Below, piece by piece: positions 23,581 through 36,459 of a stretch of 64,000 bases of DNA; position 1 is the stretch's first letter; each line of letters opens with the position of its first letter. The DNA lies in contig NTJG01000008.1 in the NCBI GenBank assembly GCA_002324875.1, positions 62,001 to 126,000 of the forward strand. The letters run 5' to 3'. The position numbers and the translations under genes were made by a program. The notes under the pieces were generated by a model. It worked only from the letters and a program-made list of their open reading frames with translations, searched no databases and was not told the origin of the DNA. The DNA comes from Lysobacteraceae bacterium NML93-0793. Lineage in GTDB: Bacteria > Pseudomonadota > Gammaproteobacteria > Xanthomonadales > Xanthomonadaceae.

Positions 23581-23685
23581 ATCGCCTCGACGATGCGGCG
23601 GGGCCTGGCGCCGCCGCGCCCCTTTTCCCCTCCCCATCACCCGAACGCGCGCGTTGCCGCGTGCAGGCGCGCGGGCGCGCAATGG

Positions 23686-23729
23686 GCGCTTCCATGACAG
23701 CCGATCGCGCGCAAGCGCATTCCTGCAGA
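23686..23729 (-). repeat. REP-like element, copy 1
   Basis: About 44 bases whose minus strand reads CTGCAGGAATGCGCTTGCGC then GCGATCGGCTGTCATGG. A second diverged copy lies at 23884-23927 in the same orientation. The core (TGCGCGCGAT preceded by a GCGC palindrome) could fold into a stem. It resembles the intergenic repeats of xanthomonads that begin TGTAGGAGCGGC. Confidence 0.55.
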
Positions 23730-23883
23730 CGCTCGAGCGTGGTGATCCCGCGGCGCGTTGCGAGAGGCGGCAGACATCCCGGCCCTGCCGGATCCGGGAC
23801 ACCATTCCAGACGTCCCGTCGCATCAGCCGGGGTCAGTACGGACGCCTCGACGCCGGGCACGAGCGAACTAACGCCGCGATCA

Positions 23884-23927
23884 GCGCCCCATGGCAGCCC
23901 TATCGCGCGCAGGCGCGCGGCTGCAAA
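23884..23927 (-). repeat. REP-like element, copy 2
   Basis: Minus strand reads TTTGCAGCCGCGCGCCTGCG then CGCGATAGGGCTGCCATGG. It aligns with copy 1 over its full length with one small gap. The central ATCGCGCGCA(A/G)GCGC and the flanking CATG(A/G)CAGCC are nearly identical. The copies are 198 bases apart in the gap between the TonB-like gene and rlmH. Confidence 0.55.
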
Positions 23928-24021
23928 CCCACGAAGCAAATGGCGGGGACGCTCGTGCAGGGGTGCGCCGGTCCCACGGAAACATGCGCACCAACGCCCG
24001 CCATCGCCGGCCGCACGCGGC

Positions 24022-24492
24022 TCAGGCGCGATGGTAGGGATGATTCGCCAGCATCGCCGCCGCGCGATAGAGCTGCTCGGCGAGCACCAGCCGCACCAGC
24101 ATATGCGGCAGCGTCAGCGGGCCCAGCGACCAGCGCTCGTCGGCGCGTGCGAGCACGTCCGGTGCGTGGCCGTCGGGGCCGCCGATCAGGAATGCGAGAT
24201 CCCGTCCCTGCATGCGCCAGTGCTCGAGCCGCTGGGCCAGGTCCTCGGACGAATGCTGGCGGCCGCGGCCGTCGAGCGCCACGACCAGGGTGCCGGCCGG
24301 CACCGCGGCCAGCACGCGCGCGCCCTCGTCGGACATCGCGCGCACAGTGTCGCGCCCCTTGCCGCGCAGGCCGGGTTCGACTTCGATCAGATCCAGCGGC
24401 AGCCAGTGCGACAACCGCTTGCGGTACTCGGCGAACCCCTCGGCCACCCACGCCGGCGCACGTTCACCGACGGCGACGAGCTTCGCCTTCAT
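24022..24492 (-). CDS. rlmH: 23S rRNA (pseudouridine1915-N3)-methyltransferase
   Basis: SPOUT methyltransferase that methylates pseudouridine 1915 of helix 69 in assembled 70S ribosomes. 156 residues from the ATG at 24492 (MKAKLVAVGERAPAWVAEGF); E. coli RlmH has 155. The SPOUT knot motifs are clear: VALDGRGRQHSSEDLAQRL, LAFLIGGPDGHAPDVL and the C-terminal LTLPHMLVRLVLAEQLYRA followed by HPYHRA. It follows rsfS by 39 bases, the conserved rsfS-rlmH pair. Confidence 0.97.
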   Translation of the reverse strand: MKAKLVAVGERAPAWVAEGFAEYRKRLSHWLPLDLIEVEPGLRGKGRDTVRAMSDEGARVLAAVPAGTLVVALDGRGRQHSSEDLAQRLEHWRMQGRDLAFLIGGPDGHAPDVLARADERWSLGPLTLPHMLVRLVLAEQLYRAAAMLANHPYHRA

Positions 24493-24531
24493 GGCACCCA
24501 CCATCCCGACGCGACCGCCGGGACGTCGCGA

Positions 24532-24945
24532 TCAGGCATCGCGACGCGGGCCGCGGTCGTCCTCGGGCGGCTGGTCGCCGACGGTCCACAGGCGTTCGAG
24601 CGCGTAGAACTCACGCACGCGCGGCAGCATCACGTGGACGACGACGTCGCCCAGATCGACGAGCACCCATTCCGCTTCGCGCTCGCCTTCCACACCCAGC
24701 GGCTGGCAGCCGAGTTGCTTGGCGCGCTTGACGACCTCGTCGGCGATCGACTTCACGTGGCGGCTCGAGGTGCCGGACGCGATCACCATGTAATCGCACA
24801 CGCTGCTGCGTCCGCGCACGTCGATGTCGACGGCGTCGACCGCCTTGAGGTGATCGACCGCGTCGCGGGCCAGCTGGAGCAGAACGTCCGGCGCCGGCGG
24901 CGGCTCGGGGAGGCGGGTCTTGATAACGTGTGCGGGATTGGACAA
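24532..24945 (-). CDS. rsfS: Ribosomal silencing factor RsfS
   Basis: Binds L14 on the 50S subunit and blocks subunit joining in stationary phase or starvation. 137 residues. The start is a TTG at 24945 ([19 protein letters not shown]); no ATG or GTG fits the conserved N-terminus. Signatures are [39 protein letters not shown] and [19 protein letters not shown], followed by [11 protein letters not shown] perfect TATAAT lies upstream inside the nadD stop region, so rsfS-rlmH may have its own promoter besides reading through from nadD. Confidence 0.95.
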   Translation of the reverse strand: MSNPAHVIKTRLPEPPPAPDVLLQLARDAVDHLKAVDAVDIDVRGRSSVCDYMVIASGTSSRHVKSIADEVVKRAKQLGCQPLGVEGEREAEWVLVDLGDVVVHVMLPRVREFYALERLWTVGDQPPEDDRGPRRDA

Positions 24946-24973
24946 GGGATCAGGCTCGTGGAGTGCGGTGCGG

Positions 24974-24979
24974 ATTATA
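24974..24979 (-). promoter_or_regulatory. Consensus -10 (TATAAT) upstream of rsfS
   Basis: The minus strand reads CGCTATAATCCGCACCGC, with TATAAT overlapping the nadD stop codon and 28 bases before the rsfS TTG. No -35 match is seen about 17 bases upstream, where the sequence is GC-rich. Confidence 0.5.
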
Positions 24980-25673
24980 GCGAAGCGCCCGGCCGCGACC
25001 GGTACAGGCCCGTCTCGTCGATGAATGCGGCCACCTTTCCTGGCACCCAGCCCTGCAGCGAGGCCCCCCGGGCGATCCGCGCACGCACCTCGGTGGCCGA
25101 TACGGCATGCAAGGGCTGGCCGAGGCGCAGCACCCGTCCGGAGGGCGCATCACACACGGCATCGGCACGATCGGTCCAGCGCCCGCGCAGCGCGTCGGCG
25201 AGCGCAGGCGCCAGCGCGCTGTCGATCGCACTGCCGGGCCGGTCGGCGACCACGAGATGGGCGAGATCGAGCAGTTCCGTCCAGCGGTGCCAGCCGGTCA
25301 GGCCCAGCAGGCTGTCGGCGCCGACCAGCCACGCGATCGGCCGTGACGGGCCGAGCTCGGTGCGCAGCGCCTCGAGCGTATCGACGGTGTAGCTGCGCCC
25401 CTCGCGCTCGAGTTCACGGCGGTCGAGCACGAGCCCCGGCATCGCATCGATCGCCAGCGCGATCATCGCCGCGCGCGCGGTCGCATTCGCGCCCGGCGCG
25501 GCGCGGTGCGGCGGGTCCCCGGCCGGCATCAGACGTACCGTGCACTGCAGCGCATCGCGTGCGGCGCATGCGATCGCGAGATGGCCGCAATGCACCGGAT
25601 CGAACGTCCCGCCGTAGACGAGGAACGGCGCCACCGGCTGCTCAGGCCGCAAGCAGCGCGCCGGCACGGGCAT
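24975..25673 (-). CDS. nadD: Nicotinate-nucleotide adenylyltransferase
   Basis: Adenylates nicotinate mononucleotide to deamido-NAD in NAD synthesis. 232 residues if started at ATG 25673, overlapping holA by 32 bases; a GTG at 25634, 7 bases past the holA stop, would give 219 residues and lies nearer the conserved start [18 protein letters not shown]. Nucleotidyltransferase motifs are [19 protein letters not shown], and the C-terminal [13 protein letters not shown]. The order holA-nadD-rsfS is typical of gammaproteobacteria. Which start is used is not settled by the sequence. Confidence 0.95.
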   Translation of the reverse strand: MPVPARCLRPEQPVAPFLVYGGTFDPVHCGHLAIACAARDALQCTVRLMPAGDPPHRAAPGANATARAAMIALAIDAMPGLVLDRRELEREGRSYTVDTLEALRTELGPSRPIAWLVGADSLLGLTGWHRWTELLDLAHLVVADRPGSAIDSALAPALADALRGRWTDRADAVCDAPSGRVLRLGQPLHAVSATEVRARIARGASLQGWVPGKVAAFIDETGLYRSRPGASL

Positions 25674-26688
25674 CGGCCACGGCGACGAGCAGGCGCTCCA
25701 GCGCCAGCCACGCGTCTGCAGGATCCTGGCCCCAGCGCCCGCGCCCCTTGGCGATGCGGTCGACGCGACCGGCTTCGGCGACGAACCGCTCCCAGCGCGC
25801 GGCGGGATGCCGCTGCAGCGCGCGGCGGTACCCGGCCTGGCGGGCGTCCCAGATGCGCTGGGCCTTGAACTCGGCCGCCATGTTGCCGCCGCGCGCCTGC
25901 ACCTGGGCGAGGCTCGCGGCGCGCGTGAGCTCCATGACGATCATGCCCATCAGCGCCGGAATCGCCTCGCCCTCGGCGCGCAGGCCGGCGAGCATCCGTG
26001 CGGCCTGGGCGGGCTGGCCGTTGAGCGTGGCGTCGAGCAGCCGGAACACGTCGAAGCGCGCGGCGTCGGCCACCAGCGCCTGCATGCGTTCGGAATCCAG
26101 CGTCTGTCCTTCGGCCAGCAGCGCCAGCTTGTCGACCTCCTGGGCAGCGGCCAGCAGATTGCCGTCGACCCGCTCGGCGAGCTGCTGCACCGCGCCGCGA
26201 TCGGCCAGCACCTTGCGGCTGCGCAGCCGGGCCTCGATCCAGCCTTCCAGCTCGTGCGGCTTGACCTGCCAGGCGACGACGACGTGACCGACAGCGCCGA
26301 TCGCCTCGCTCCACTTGCCGCCGTGCTGGCGGCTCCATTCGCCGCCCGTGACCAGCAGGGTCACGTCGGCCGGCGGATCGGCGCAGAAGCCGGCGATGAC
26401 CTGCGCGCCCTCCTTGCCCGGCTTGGTCGTCGGCAGACGCACCTCGACCAGACGCCGCGACGCGAACAGGCTCGGCGCGCGGAACGTCGCCTCGAGTCCG
26501 TTCCAGTCGATGTCGCGGCCTTCGGGCTCGAACACCTCGCGCTCGGCGACGCCCTGGGCACGTGCGGCCGCGCGCACGGCGTCGGCGGCTTCGAGCACGC
26601 GCAGCGGCTCGGGGCCGGCGATCAGATAGGCCGGGCGCAGCGGCTCGCGCTCGAGCTGCGCGGACAGACGTTCGGGGGTCAGTTCCAT
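25642..26688 (-). CDS. holA: DNA polymerase III delta subunit
   Basis: Delta subunit of the clamp loader; opens the beta clamp. 348 residues, near the 343 of E. coli, starting MELTPERLSAQLEREPLRPAYLI. The N-terminal AAA-like part shows PAYLIAGPEPLRVLEAADAV and the segment FASRRLVEVRLPTTKPGKEG. The second domain has LAERVDGNLLAAAQEVDKLALLA and the collar domain FDVFRLLDATLNGQPAQAARML, all characteristic. It follows lptE by 43 bases and overlaps nadD at its 3' end. Confidence 0.96.
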   Translation of the reverse strand: MELTPERLSAQLEREPLRPAYLIAGPEPLRVLEAADAVRAAARAQGVAEREVFEPEGRDIDWNGLEATFRAPSLFASRRLVEVRLPTTKPGKEGAQVIAGFCADPPADVTLLVTGGEWSRQHGGKWSEAIGAVGHVVVAWQVKPHELEGWIEARLRSRKVLADRGAVQQLAERVDGNLLAAAQEVDKLALLAEGQTLDSERMQALVADAARFDVFRLLDATLNGQPAQAARMLAGLRAEGEAIPALMGMIVMELTRAASLAQVQARGGNMAAEFKAQRIWDARQAGYRRALQRHPAARWERFVAEAGRVDRIAKGRGRWGQDPADAWLALERLLVAVADARAGALLAA

Positions 26689-26731
26689 CGCGACAGCGCG
26701 CTGGCGGACTGCGGGGATGACGCCGGCGCGA

Positions 26732-27268
26732 TCACCGGCGCGCGCGTTCCTGCGGGTTGCGGAACACCGCGTCGATGCGGCGGATGATCGACGCGGTCAT
26801 TTCGCGTTCGAGTTCGCGCGACAACAGTTCGCGCTCGGAATCGGCGCCGATCGCATCGGTCGGCGGCGCCAGGTAGTCGCGCGCCAGCTCGATCGCCTGC
26901 TGCGGCACGACGTCACGGCCGTCGGCATCGCGCATCGAGAACACCACCGCGTAGCGCAGTGTGTACTCCTGCGCGCGGCCCTGGGCGTCGAGACTCGCCG
27001 GCAGCGCGGCCCAGCGTTCGGACTGGATGTTGAGCACCGCCACGTCCTCGGCGCGCGGCTCGGCGATCTCGGCACCGGCCGCGGCCAGCGCGCGCTCGAC
27101 CGAGCGCGCCAGGCGGCTGTAGGGATCGCTGGACACGATGTCGACCGGCCCCAGATCCGGCGGCAGGGTGAGCGCATTGCGCAGATGGAAGCCGCAGGCC
27201 GGAAGCAGCAGGGACAGGGCCAGCGCAGCGGCGGCCAGGCGGATCGAACGCGGTCGGAAAAGGCTCAT
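26732..27268 (-). CDS. lptE: LPS-assembly lipoprotein LptE
   Basis: Outer membrane lipoprotein that plugs and assembles the LptD barrel delivering LPS to the cell surface. 178 residues from the ATG at 27268 (MSLFRPRSIRLAAAALALSL), with lipobox LPAC and acylated Cys25 followed by GFHLRNALTLPPDLGPVDIV, the family opening. The C-terminal region includes SRELEREMTASIIRRIDAVF. It lies between leuS and holA, the universal gammaproteobacterial position. Confidence 0.94.
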   Translation of the reverse strand: MSLFRPRSIRLAAAALALSLLLPACGFHLRNALTLPPDLGPVDIVSSDPYSRLARSVERALAAAGAEIAEPRAEDVAVLNIQSERWAALPASLDAQGRAQEYTLRYAVVFSMRDADGRDVVPQQAIELARDYLAPPTDAIGADSERELLSRELEREMTASIIRRIDAVFRNPQERARR

Positions 27269-27315
27269 GGGCGCAGTCTGGACGAGGGGGCGGAGGGCGG
27301 CAAGCGAGGTGCGGC

Positions 27316-27335
27316 GAACCGGGTGAACCCGGTTC
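27316..27335 (-). terminator. Hairpin between leuS and lptE
   Basis: GAACCGGG (27316-27323) and CCCGGTTC (27328-27335) form an 8-bp stem with a tetraloop (TGAA on plus, TTCA on minus), 11 bases after the leuS stop. No T-tract follows, so partial attenuation or RNA stabilisation within the operon is more likely than full termination. Confidence 0.5.
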
Positions 27336-27346
27336 AGACGCCCCAC

Positions 27347-30139
<2,793 letters not shown>

Positions 30140-30215
30140 CCGCAGGCACCCGACGCCCGCCACGCAGCGGCGCGACCACGCCCGGCAGGCGCCGGCGCGG
30201 CACCCGCCACGCCGC

Positions 30216-30221
30216 TACACT
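30216..30221 (+). promoter_or_regulatory. Possible -10 upstream of the first diguanylate cyclase
   Basis: TACACT in the context GCTACACTTCCCATCC, 19 bases before the ATG at 30241. It would give a leader of roughly a dozen bases. No -35 is evident. Confidence 0.35.
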
Positions 30222-30240
30222 TCCCATCCCGCTTTGCCGA

Positions 30241-31959
30241 ATGTGTCCCCTGCCCGCTTCGTCTTCCCGGTTCAAGTCCTATCGGCTGCCCGCCTTCACG
30301 CTGGCCTTGCTGCTGCTCGTCGGAACAGGGGCGGCCAGCATCGTCGGCGTGGAGAACCTGCGGTCGAGCAACGCCTGGATCGAACACACCTACCGGGTGC
30401 TCAACCGGATCGAGGTCGTCGACCAGCTGATCCGCAGCAGCGAGGCCAGCGGCCGTGCCTATCGCCTGACCGGCCACCCGGATTTCCGCCGGAAATATCT
30501 GGATGTGGTGCCCGGCGTCGAACGCGAGGTCGCCGCCCTGGTCGCGCTGACCGCCGACAACCCCGTTCAGGCCCCGCGCGCGCGGCACCTTGAAACACTG
30601 GTGCAGACGCACATGGCCGAGCTGCAGCGACTGCACGACATCCAGGAGATGTTCGACATGGAGGCCGCGCGCAAGGCCACCGATGCGACCCGCTCCCTGA
30701 CGCAATGGCGTCGCATCGAGGCGGTCAGCGCGCAGATGCGCGCCGAGGAGAACCGGCTGCTGGCCGAGCGCGAGGCGCGGGGTCACCAGGCCACGCTGGG
30801 CCTGACCGTGCTGGTGGTCCTGGGCACCCTGCTCTCCGGCGGGCTCATGGTCTGGCTGATGTGGAACGTCACCCGCGAAAACCGGCGTGCTCAGAGCCTG
30901 GAACGCGAGGCGCGCGACGCCTTCCACGAAATGGCCCTGACCATGGCCCGGGCGGACCGGCTGTCGGAGCAGCGCCATCGCCTGAGCCGGTATTCCGGCC
31001 TGCTGCAGAGCTGTGAGACCCGCGACGAGATCGTGCAGCTGACCGCCACCACGCTGACCGGCCTGATCCCGAACGTCAGCGGCCAGTGTTATCTGCTGCG
31101 CGCGTCGCAGAACTTCTACGAAAGCATCGCCACGTTCGGCGATGCCACGATCAGCAGTGCGGATCTGCTGTTGTCCAACCAGTGCTGGGCGCTGCGCCGC
31201 GGCCAGCCGCACCACCTGCCGGCAGGCAGCGGCGGCATGCCTTGCGACCACCTCGATCCGGGCACGTCACTGGACACCACATCCAGTCTCTGCCTGCCCC
31301 TGGTCGCGCAGGGCACCGCGATCGGCCTGCTGCACATCAGTACACCCGCCGACGAGGCTCCTGACGACGGCGACCGCGAGATCGTGAACCAGATCGCCGA
31401 ACAGCTGGGCCTGGCGATCGCCAACCTGCAACTGCGCGAAACGCTGCGCACACAGTCGCTGCGCGATCCGCTCACCGGCCTGTTCAACCGGCGCTACCTG
31501 GAAGAGAACCTCGCGCGCGAGCTGCAGCGCTGCGAGCGCCGTCGGCTGCCGCTGTCGGTGCTGATGCTCGACGTCGACCATTTCAAGCGCTTCAACGACA
31601 CCCACGGCCACGCGGCCGGCGACGCGCTGCTCGCCCAGGTCGGCCGGCTGATCCAGGCCAAGGTGCGCAGCGAGGACATCGCCTGCCGTTACGGCGGCGA
31701 GGAATTCACCGTCGTCATGCCCGAACTGGATGCGCGTGGCGCCTGCGAGCGGGCCGAGCAGATCCGCGCGGCCATCGAGGTGGCGACGGTGCTGCACCTG
31801 CGTCAGACCCTGGGCCCGGTGACGGTGTCGATCGGCATCGCCACGTACCCGGCCGATGGCATGACGCCCGAAGTGCTGCAGCAACTGGCCGACGCGATGC
31901 TCTACCGGGCCAAGGCCGAAGGGCGCAACCGGGTGCTGCACGCGTCGTATCGCGACTGA
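30241..31959 (+). CDS. Transmembrane diguanylate cyclase: CHASE3-like sensor, GAF, GGDEF
   Basis: Predicted to make cyclic-di-GMP. 572 residues. An N-terminal helix ([25 protein letters not shown]) and a second near residues 185-205 bracket a roughly 150-residue helical periplasmic domain with the CHASE3 pattern ([20 protein letters not shown]). A GAF-like domain follows (about 250-395, [20 protein letters not shown]). The GGDEF domain has GGEEF at 485-489 and an inhibitory-site RSED at 476-479, so it looks active and product-inhibited. Divergent from leuS. No phosphodiesterase gene is nearby. Confidence 0.92.
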   Translation: MCPLPASSSRFKSYRLPAFTLALLLLVGTGAASIVGVENLRSSNAWIEHTYRVLNRIEVVDQLIRSSEASGRAYRLTGHPDFRRKYLDVVPGVEREVAALVALTADNPVQAPRARHLETLVQTHMAELQRLHDIQEMFDMEAARKATDATRSLTQWRRIEAVSAQMRAEENRLLAEREARGHQATLGLTVLVVLGTLLSGGLMVWLMWNVTRENRRAQSLEREARDAFHEMALTMARADRLSEQRHRLSRYSGLLQSCETRDEIVQLTATTLTGLIPNVSGQCYLLRASQNFYESIATFGDATISSADLLLSNQCWALRRGQPHHLPAGSGGMPCDHLDPGTSLDTTSSLCLPLVAQGTAIGLLHISTPADEAPDDGDREIVNQIAEQLGLAIANLQLRETLRTQSLRDPLTGLFNRRYLEENLARELQRCERRRLPLSVLMLDVDHFKRFNDTHGHAAGDALLAQVGRLIQAKVRSEDIACRYGGEEFTVVMPELDARGACERAEQIRAAIEVATVLHLRQTLGPVTVSIGIATYPADGMTPEVLQQLADAMLYRAKAEGRNRVLHASYRD

Positions 31960-32072
31960 CGTCGAGCGCCGGCGGACGCCACTCGACGCAGCCGCGAACG
32001 CCTCGCGCGCGCCCCGGCACGGCGTATCGACCGGCGTGCTTCAATGCGGCTCCCGCCCGCCGGAGTGCCTGC

Positions 32073-33386
<1,314 letters not shown>

Positions 33387-33392
33387 GCGATC

Positions 33393-33965
33393 TCAATGCC
33401 GGCGTGGCAGCCGCCACGCCAGCAACGCGGTCCACAGCCACCAGCCGGCCAGGACCACGCGTTCGCCGATGCCGGCACCGAACACGCCGGGCGCCAGCAG
33501 GCCCAGCGTGACGAGCGCACACAGGCCCAGGCTCGGCAGGCGCACCGCCGGCAGTGCCAGACCGGCCAGCAGCGCGGCAGCGGCGAACGCGAGATTCCAC
33601 AGCATCCAGGCCAGCGCATGCCAGCGGCTGGCGCCTGCATCGAGCGCGTCGATATCCAGCGGCAACAGCCCCTGGGCCGCGAACGCCAGCGACGCGAGCA
33701 GCCACAGCTGCAACGCGATGCCGGCGACCCGCCCGGCCTCGGCCCCCAGCCCATCGCGCAGCCGCGCCGCAACGCCCGCGACGATCAGCCCGGGCCCGGT
33801 CCAGGCCAGCAGGTTGAACAGCCAGGCCAGCGGCATGCCGCCGGCGCCCGGCAATGCCAGCGGCGCCCGCGTCGGCAGACCGGTCATCGCGGCGAAGACC
33901 AGCAGGGCCAGCACTGTGCAGGCGTGGGCGCCGAGCACCCATGGCAGCAGGCGCGCGCGCGTCAT
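33393..33965 (-). CDS. Polytopic membrane protein of unknown function
   Basis: 190 residues from the ATG at 33965, whose ATGA overlaps the stop of the XRE regulator gene upstream, indicating coupling. Five or six hydrophobic helices are visible ([115 protein letters not shown]). The layout resembles DUF998-type proteins, but I am not confident of that assignment. Third gene of the operon starting at 34838. Confidence 0.75.
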   Translation of the reverse strand: MTRARLLPWVLGAHACTVLALLVFAAMTGLPTRAPLALPGAGGMPLAWLFNLLAWTGPGLIVAGVAARLRDGLGAEAGRVAGIALQLWLLASLAFAAQGLLPLDIDALDAGASRWHALAWMLWNLAFAAAALLAGLALPAVRLPSLGLCALVTLGLLAPGVFGAGIGERVVLAGWWLWTALLAWRLPRRH

Positions 33966-34177
33966 GCCGCCCACCGGAACACGCTCTCGACACCGACCCC
34001 GAACGTGCGCGCGATGCGGAACGCCAGCTCCAGAGACGGTGCATAGCGTCCCGCCTCCAGCGCGATGATCGTCTGCCGCGTGACGCCGCAGGCATCCGCC
34101 AGCGCCTGCTGGGTCATCTCGCCATGCTCGAAGCGCAGGCGTCGGATCTCGTTGGTGATCGGGGTGCCGCCGCTCAC
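33962..34177 (-). CDS. XRE-family regulator, YozG type
   Basis: 71-residue DNA-binding protein, essentially one helix-turn-helix: [20 protein letters not shown] then [19 protein letters not shown], ending [20 protein letters not shown]. Small regulators of this type are often encoded beside membrane proteins and probably control their own operon. The start is a GTG at 34177; no ATG precedes the conserved core. It begins 22 bases after the stop of the upstream membrane gene and overlaps the downstream one by 4 bases. Confidence 0.92.
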   Translation of the reverse strand: MSGGTPITNEIRRLRFEHGEMTQQALADACGVTRQTIIALEAGRYAPSLELAFRIARTFGVGVESVFRWAA

Positions 34178-34199
34178 AGGCCTGTCCCGTCGACGGCCG

Positions 34200-34838
34200 T
34201 CACGCCGCGCCCCGACGATCGCGCCAGTACAGCACCGCCGTCGCCGCGTACTCGACCAGCCAGCCGCACATCAACAACAGGATCAACAGATTGGCGATCA
34301 TGAAATGCGTCGCCCAGGCCAGCCGTTCCACCGGCGACAGACCCAGTGTCACCGCCAGCGCGACGACAACAAACATGAGCGCGGCGCGACCACACCCGGC
34401 GGCGCGGGCTTCGATGTCGCGGTCGCGCTCGTCGGACTGCACCTGACCGCTCCAGCGAGCGGAAAGCACCCGCGACAGCACAGTCCAGGCGATCAACAGC
34501 AGGACCAGATTGCCCACGACCCCGCGCGAGTGCGGCGCATGCGCGATCGATTCGCTTGCGAACACATGCAGCTTGCTGACGAAATACAGCGTGGCCACGC
34601 ACATGAAAACCGTACCGATCCAGGCCTGCCACTCACCGGGTGCGATCCCGTCCTCGAGCTCGCCGCGTGGCATCGTCGAAACCGTGTAGAGCGCAAGCCA
34701 GGTCGTGCCGAGCAGCAACACCGAGCCGAGCATGCCGATATCGATGCCGAGTCGCGTCGTGCGACCCGCCAGCAACATCCAGAGTGCAACGCCGGCCAGC
34801 AACAACAGTCCCGTCCATTTCCAGCGGCGCCCGACCAT
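34200..34838 (-). CDS. Polytopic membrane protein in XRE operon
   Basis: 212 residues, six predicted helices in three pairs: [18 protein letters not shown] and [40 protein letters not shown] and [20 protein letters not shown]; then [17 protein letters not shown] and [21 protein letters not shown] charged loop [18 protein letters not shown] lies between the second and third pairs, a pattern seen in DUF2178-like proteins next to XRE regulators. The ATG at 34838 has GGAG eight bases upstream. First gene of the unit; function unknown. Confidence 0.8.
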   Translation of the reverse strand: MVGRRWKWTGLLLLAGVALWMLLAGRTTRLGIDIGMLGSVLLLGTTWLALYTVSTMPRGELEDGIAPGEWQAWIGTVFMCVATLYFVSKLHVFASESIAHAPHSRGVVGNLVLLLIAWTVLSRVLSARWSGQVQSDERDRDIEARAAGCGRAALMFVVVALAVTLGLSPVERLAWATHFMIANLLILLLMCGWLVEYAATAVLYWRDRRGAA

Positions 34839-34871
34839 GGTGTCAACTCCAGCAGACGAAGAGTAAAAAAT

Positions 34872-34899
34872 AATTTACATCCTTGCCGCGACATGTCAA
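34872..34899 (-). promoter_or_regulatory. Sigma-70-like promoter of the membrane/XRE operon
   Basis: On the minus strand a perfect -35 TTGACA (34899-34894), a 16-base spacer and a -10 TAAATT (34877-34872) lie in the only AT-rich stretch of the region. The octamer AGTTGACA recurs at 34848-34841 next to the start codon, 53 bases away. TTTACAT occurs on the plus strand at 34874-34880 and 34906-34912. The repeats are candidate operators for the XRE regulator encoded in the operon. Confidence 0.65.
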
Positions 34900-34989
34900 C
34901 TGGTTTTTACATGGTTGTATCCTGCGCAACCGTCGCCATCCTTCGGTGATCGCGCCCCCGGCGCTCCCGACCGCACTCCGGAATTCCGC

Positions 34990-35877
34990 ATGCTTCTCAA
35001 CGGCAACGCCTCCTCCCCCGCTCCCGCCGCGTCCGCCCACGTGTTCGACGCGACCACGGCGACATTCGAAACCGAGGTCCTGCAGAAATCGCTGGACACA
35101 CCGGTCCTGATCGACTTCTGGGCCGAGTGGTGCGGCCCGTGCAAGTCGCTGGGGCCGGTGCTGGAGAAGCTGGCGGCCGAGTACAACGGGGCGTTCGTGC
35201 TGGCCAAGGTCGATGTCGACAAGGAACAGCAGATCGCGGCCGCGTTCCAGATCCGCTCGGTGCCGACGGTCTTCCTGCTGGTCGGCGGCCAGCCGGTGGA
35301 CGGGTTTCCGGGCGCGCTGCCCGAAGGCGAGGTCCGCGAGTTCCTGAAGCGTCATGGCATCGAGCCGGCTGCCGGCGCCAGCGTGGACGCTGCACCGGCG
35401 CCGCTGGATCCCGCGGCCGAAGTCACCCGCCTACGCGAGGCGATCGCGGCCGAGCCCGACAAGGCCGAACTGAAGCTCGACCTCGCCCTCGCCCTGCTCC
35501 AGACCGGCGCCGCGAAGGAGGCCGAAGGTCTGCTCGACGGCCTGCCAGCGAACCTCGCGACCGACGAGCGCGCGGTCAAGGCCCGCGCCCGCCTCGATTT
35601 CGCCGCACTGCTCTCCGATGCGCCGCCGGCCGAGGCGCTGCAGGCGCGTCTGGACGCCGACCCCGCCGACCTGCGTGCCCGCCATCTGCTCGGCGTGCAC
35701 CGTCTGGTGGCCGGTGATTCCGAAGTCGCACTCGAGGCGTTCATCGAGTTGCTGCGCCGCGATCGCGATTTCGAGGACGGCCTGCCGCGCAAGACCCTGA
35801 TCGATGCGTTCCGCATCGTCGACGACGCCGAGCTTGTCGGGCGCTACCGGCGCCGGATGGCCTCGCTGCTGTTCTGA
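34990..35877 (+). CDS. cnoX: Thioredoxin-TPR co-chaperone (CnoX/YbbN type)
   Basis: CnoX holds unfolded or oxidised proteins and hands them to GroEL or DnaK. 295 residues from the ATG at 34990. A thioredoxin domain with WCGPC at 47-51 (FWAEWCGPCKSLGP) and the cis-Pro stretch IRSVPTVFLL is followed by a helical TPR-like half (DKAELKLDLALALLQTGAAK, LRARHLLGVHRLVAGDSEVA). E. coli CnoX has an altered site, whereas this one keeps both redox cysteines. An in-frame ATG at 34915 would add an unconserved leader. Followed by an 11-bp hairpin. Confidence 0.92.
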   Translation: MLLNGNASSPAPAASAHVFDATTATFETEVLQKSLDTPVLIDFWAEWCGPCKSLGPVLEKLAAEYNGAFVLAKVDVDKEQQIAAAFQIRSVPTVFLLVGGQPVDGFPGALPEGEVREFLKRHGIEPAAGASVDAAPAPLDPAAEVTRLREAIAAEPDKAELKLDLALALLQTGAAKEAEGLLDGLPANLATDERAVKARARLDFAALLSDAPPAEALQARLDADPADLRARHLLGVHRLVAGDSEVALEAFIELLRRDRDFEDGLPRKTLIDAFRIVDDAELVGRYRRRMASLLF

Positions 35878-35895
35878 CCCGATCGCAGGCGCCAT

Positions 35896-35920
35896 CGCGT
35901 GGCGGACCGTCCGCCACGCG
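35896..35920 (+). terminator. Perfect 11-bp hairpin after the cnoX-like gene
   Basis: CGCGTGGCGGA (35896-35906), loop CCG, TCCGCCACGCG (35910-35920), starting 18 bases past the stop. No T-tract follows. It also lies just upstream of the TAGTAT hexamer of the next gene. Confidence 0.55.
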
Positions 35921-35941
35921 CATCCGTACCGCTGCGTACGG

Positions 35942-35947
35942 TAGTAT
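35942..35947 (+). promoter_or_regulatory. Possible -10 upstream of the DUF4442 gene
   Basis: TAGTAT in GGTAGTATCCGCGACC, 29 bases before the ATG at 35977. It resembles the TATAATCCGCACC sequence before rsfS. Confidence 0.4.
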
Positions 35948-35976
35948 CCGCGACCCCGTCAACGTTCCAGGCCACC

Positions 35977-36459
35977 ATGACGCCGCGTCGCCTCCGTCTG
36001 CTGATGAACCTGTGGCCGCCGTTCCTGTTCGCCGGCATCCGTGTCACCGCGATGGGTGAGGGCTTCCGCCATGCGCGGGTCGAGTTGCGGCAGCGCTGGT
36101 ACAACCGCAACTACGTCGGCACGCATTTCGGCGGCAACCTGTTCGCGATGACCGATCCGTTCTGGATGATCATGACCCTGCGCGCGCTCGGCAACGACCA
36201 CGTGGTCTGGGACAAGGCCGGCGAGATCGAGTTCGTCCGGCCCGGCCGCGGTCTCGTGCATGCCGAATTCGTACTCGACGAGGCGACGCTGCAGACGATC
36301 CGCGACGCGACCGCCGGCGATGCCAAGTACCTGCACTGGTTCACCACCGATGTGCTCGACGCGTCGGGTGAACCCGTCGCCCGCGTGCGCAAACAGATCT
36401 ACGTGCGACGCAAGCGGCGCGCGGCGCCCCCGGGCGCGGAGCCGCGTCCGGTGCGGTAA
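35977..36459 (+). CDS. DUF4442 hotdog-fold protein (thioesterase-like)
   Basis: 160 residues from the ATG at 35977. The DUF4442 pattern is clear: LLMNLWPPFLFAGIRVTAMG, RHARVELRQRWYNRNYVGTHFGG, LFAMTDPFWMIM and HWFTTDVLDASGEPVARVRKQIYVRRKR. The family has the PaaI-like hotdog fold and is thought to act on acyl-CoA or acyl carriers, with no established substrate. The ATG follows a weak ribosome site. Monocistronic; a 450-base gap follows. Confidence 0.9.
   Translation: MTPRRLRLLMNLWPPFLFAGIRVTAMGEGFRHARVELRQRWYNRNYVGTHFGGNLFAMTDPFWMIMTLRALGNDHVVWDKAGEIEFVRPGRGLVHAEFVLDEATLQTIRDATAGDAKYLHWFTTDVLDASGEPVARVRKQIYVRRKRRAAPPGAEPRPVR

Larger units (their letters stand above)
23531..24021. other. 491-base intergenic region between TonB-like gene and rlmH
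   Basis: Between two convergent genes. It holds the hairpin at 23552 and the two REP-like copies, and otherwise GC-rich sequence with no supported gene. A minus-strand frame across it shows the repeat as RLRAIGLPWGA and RLRAIGCHGSA, but it has no ribosome site or family resemblance and is treated as non-coding. Confidence 0.6.

Noticed and set aside
23637..23939. A 100-codon minus-strand frame in the TonB-rlmH gap with an internal duplication
   Set aside because: The duplication is the REP-like DNA repeat read in frame. There is no start context and no homology, so it is better explained as non-coding repeat.
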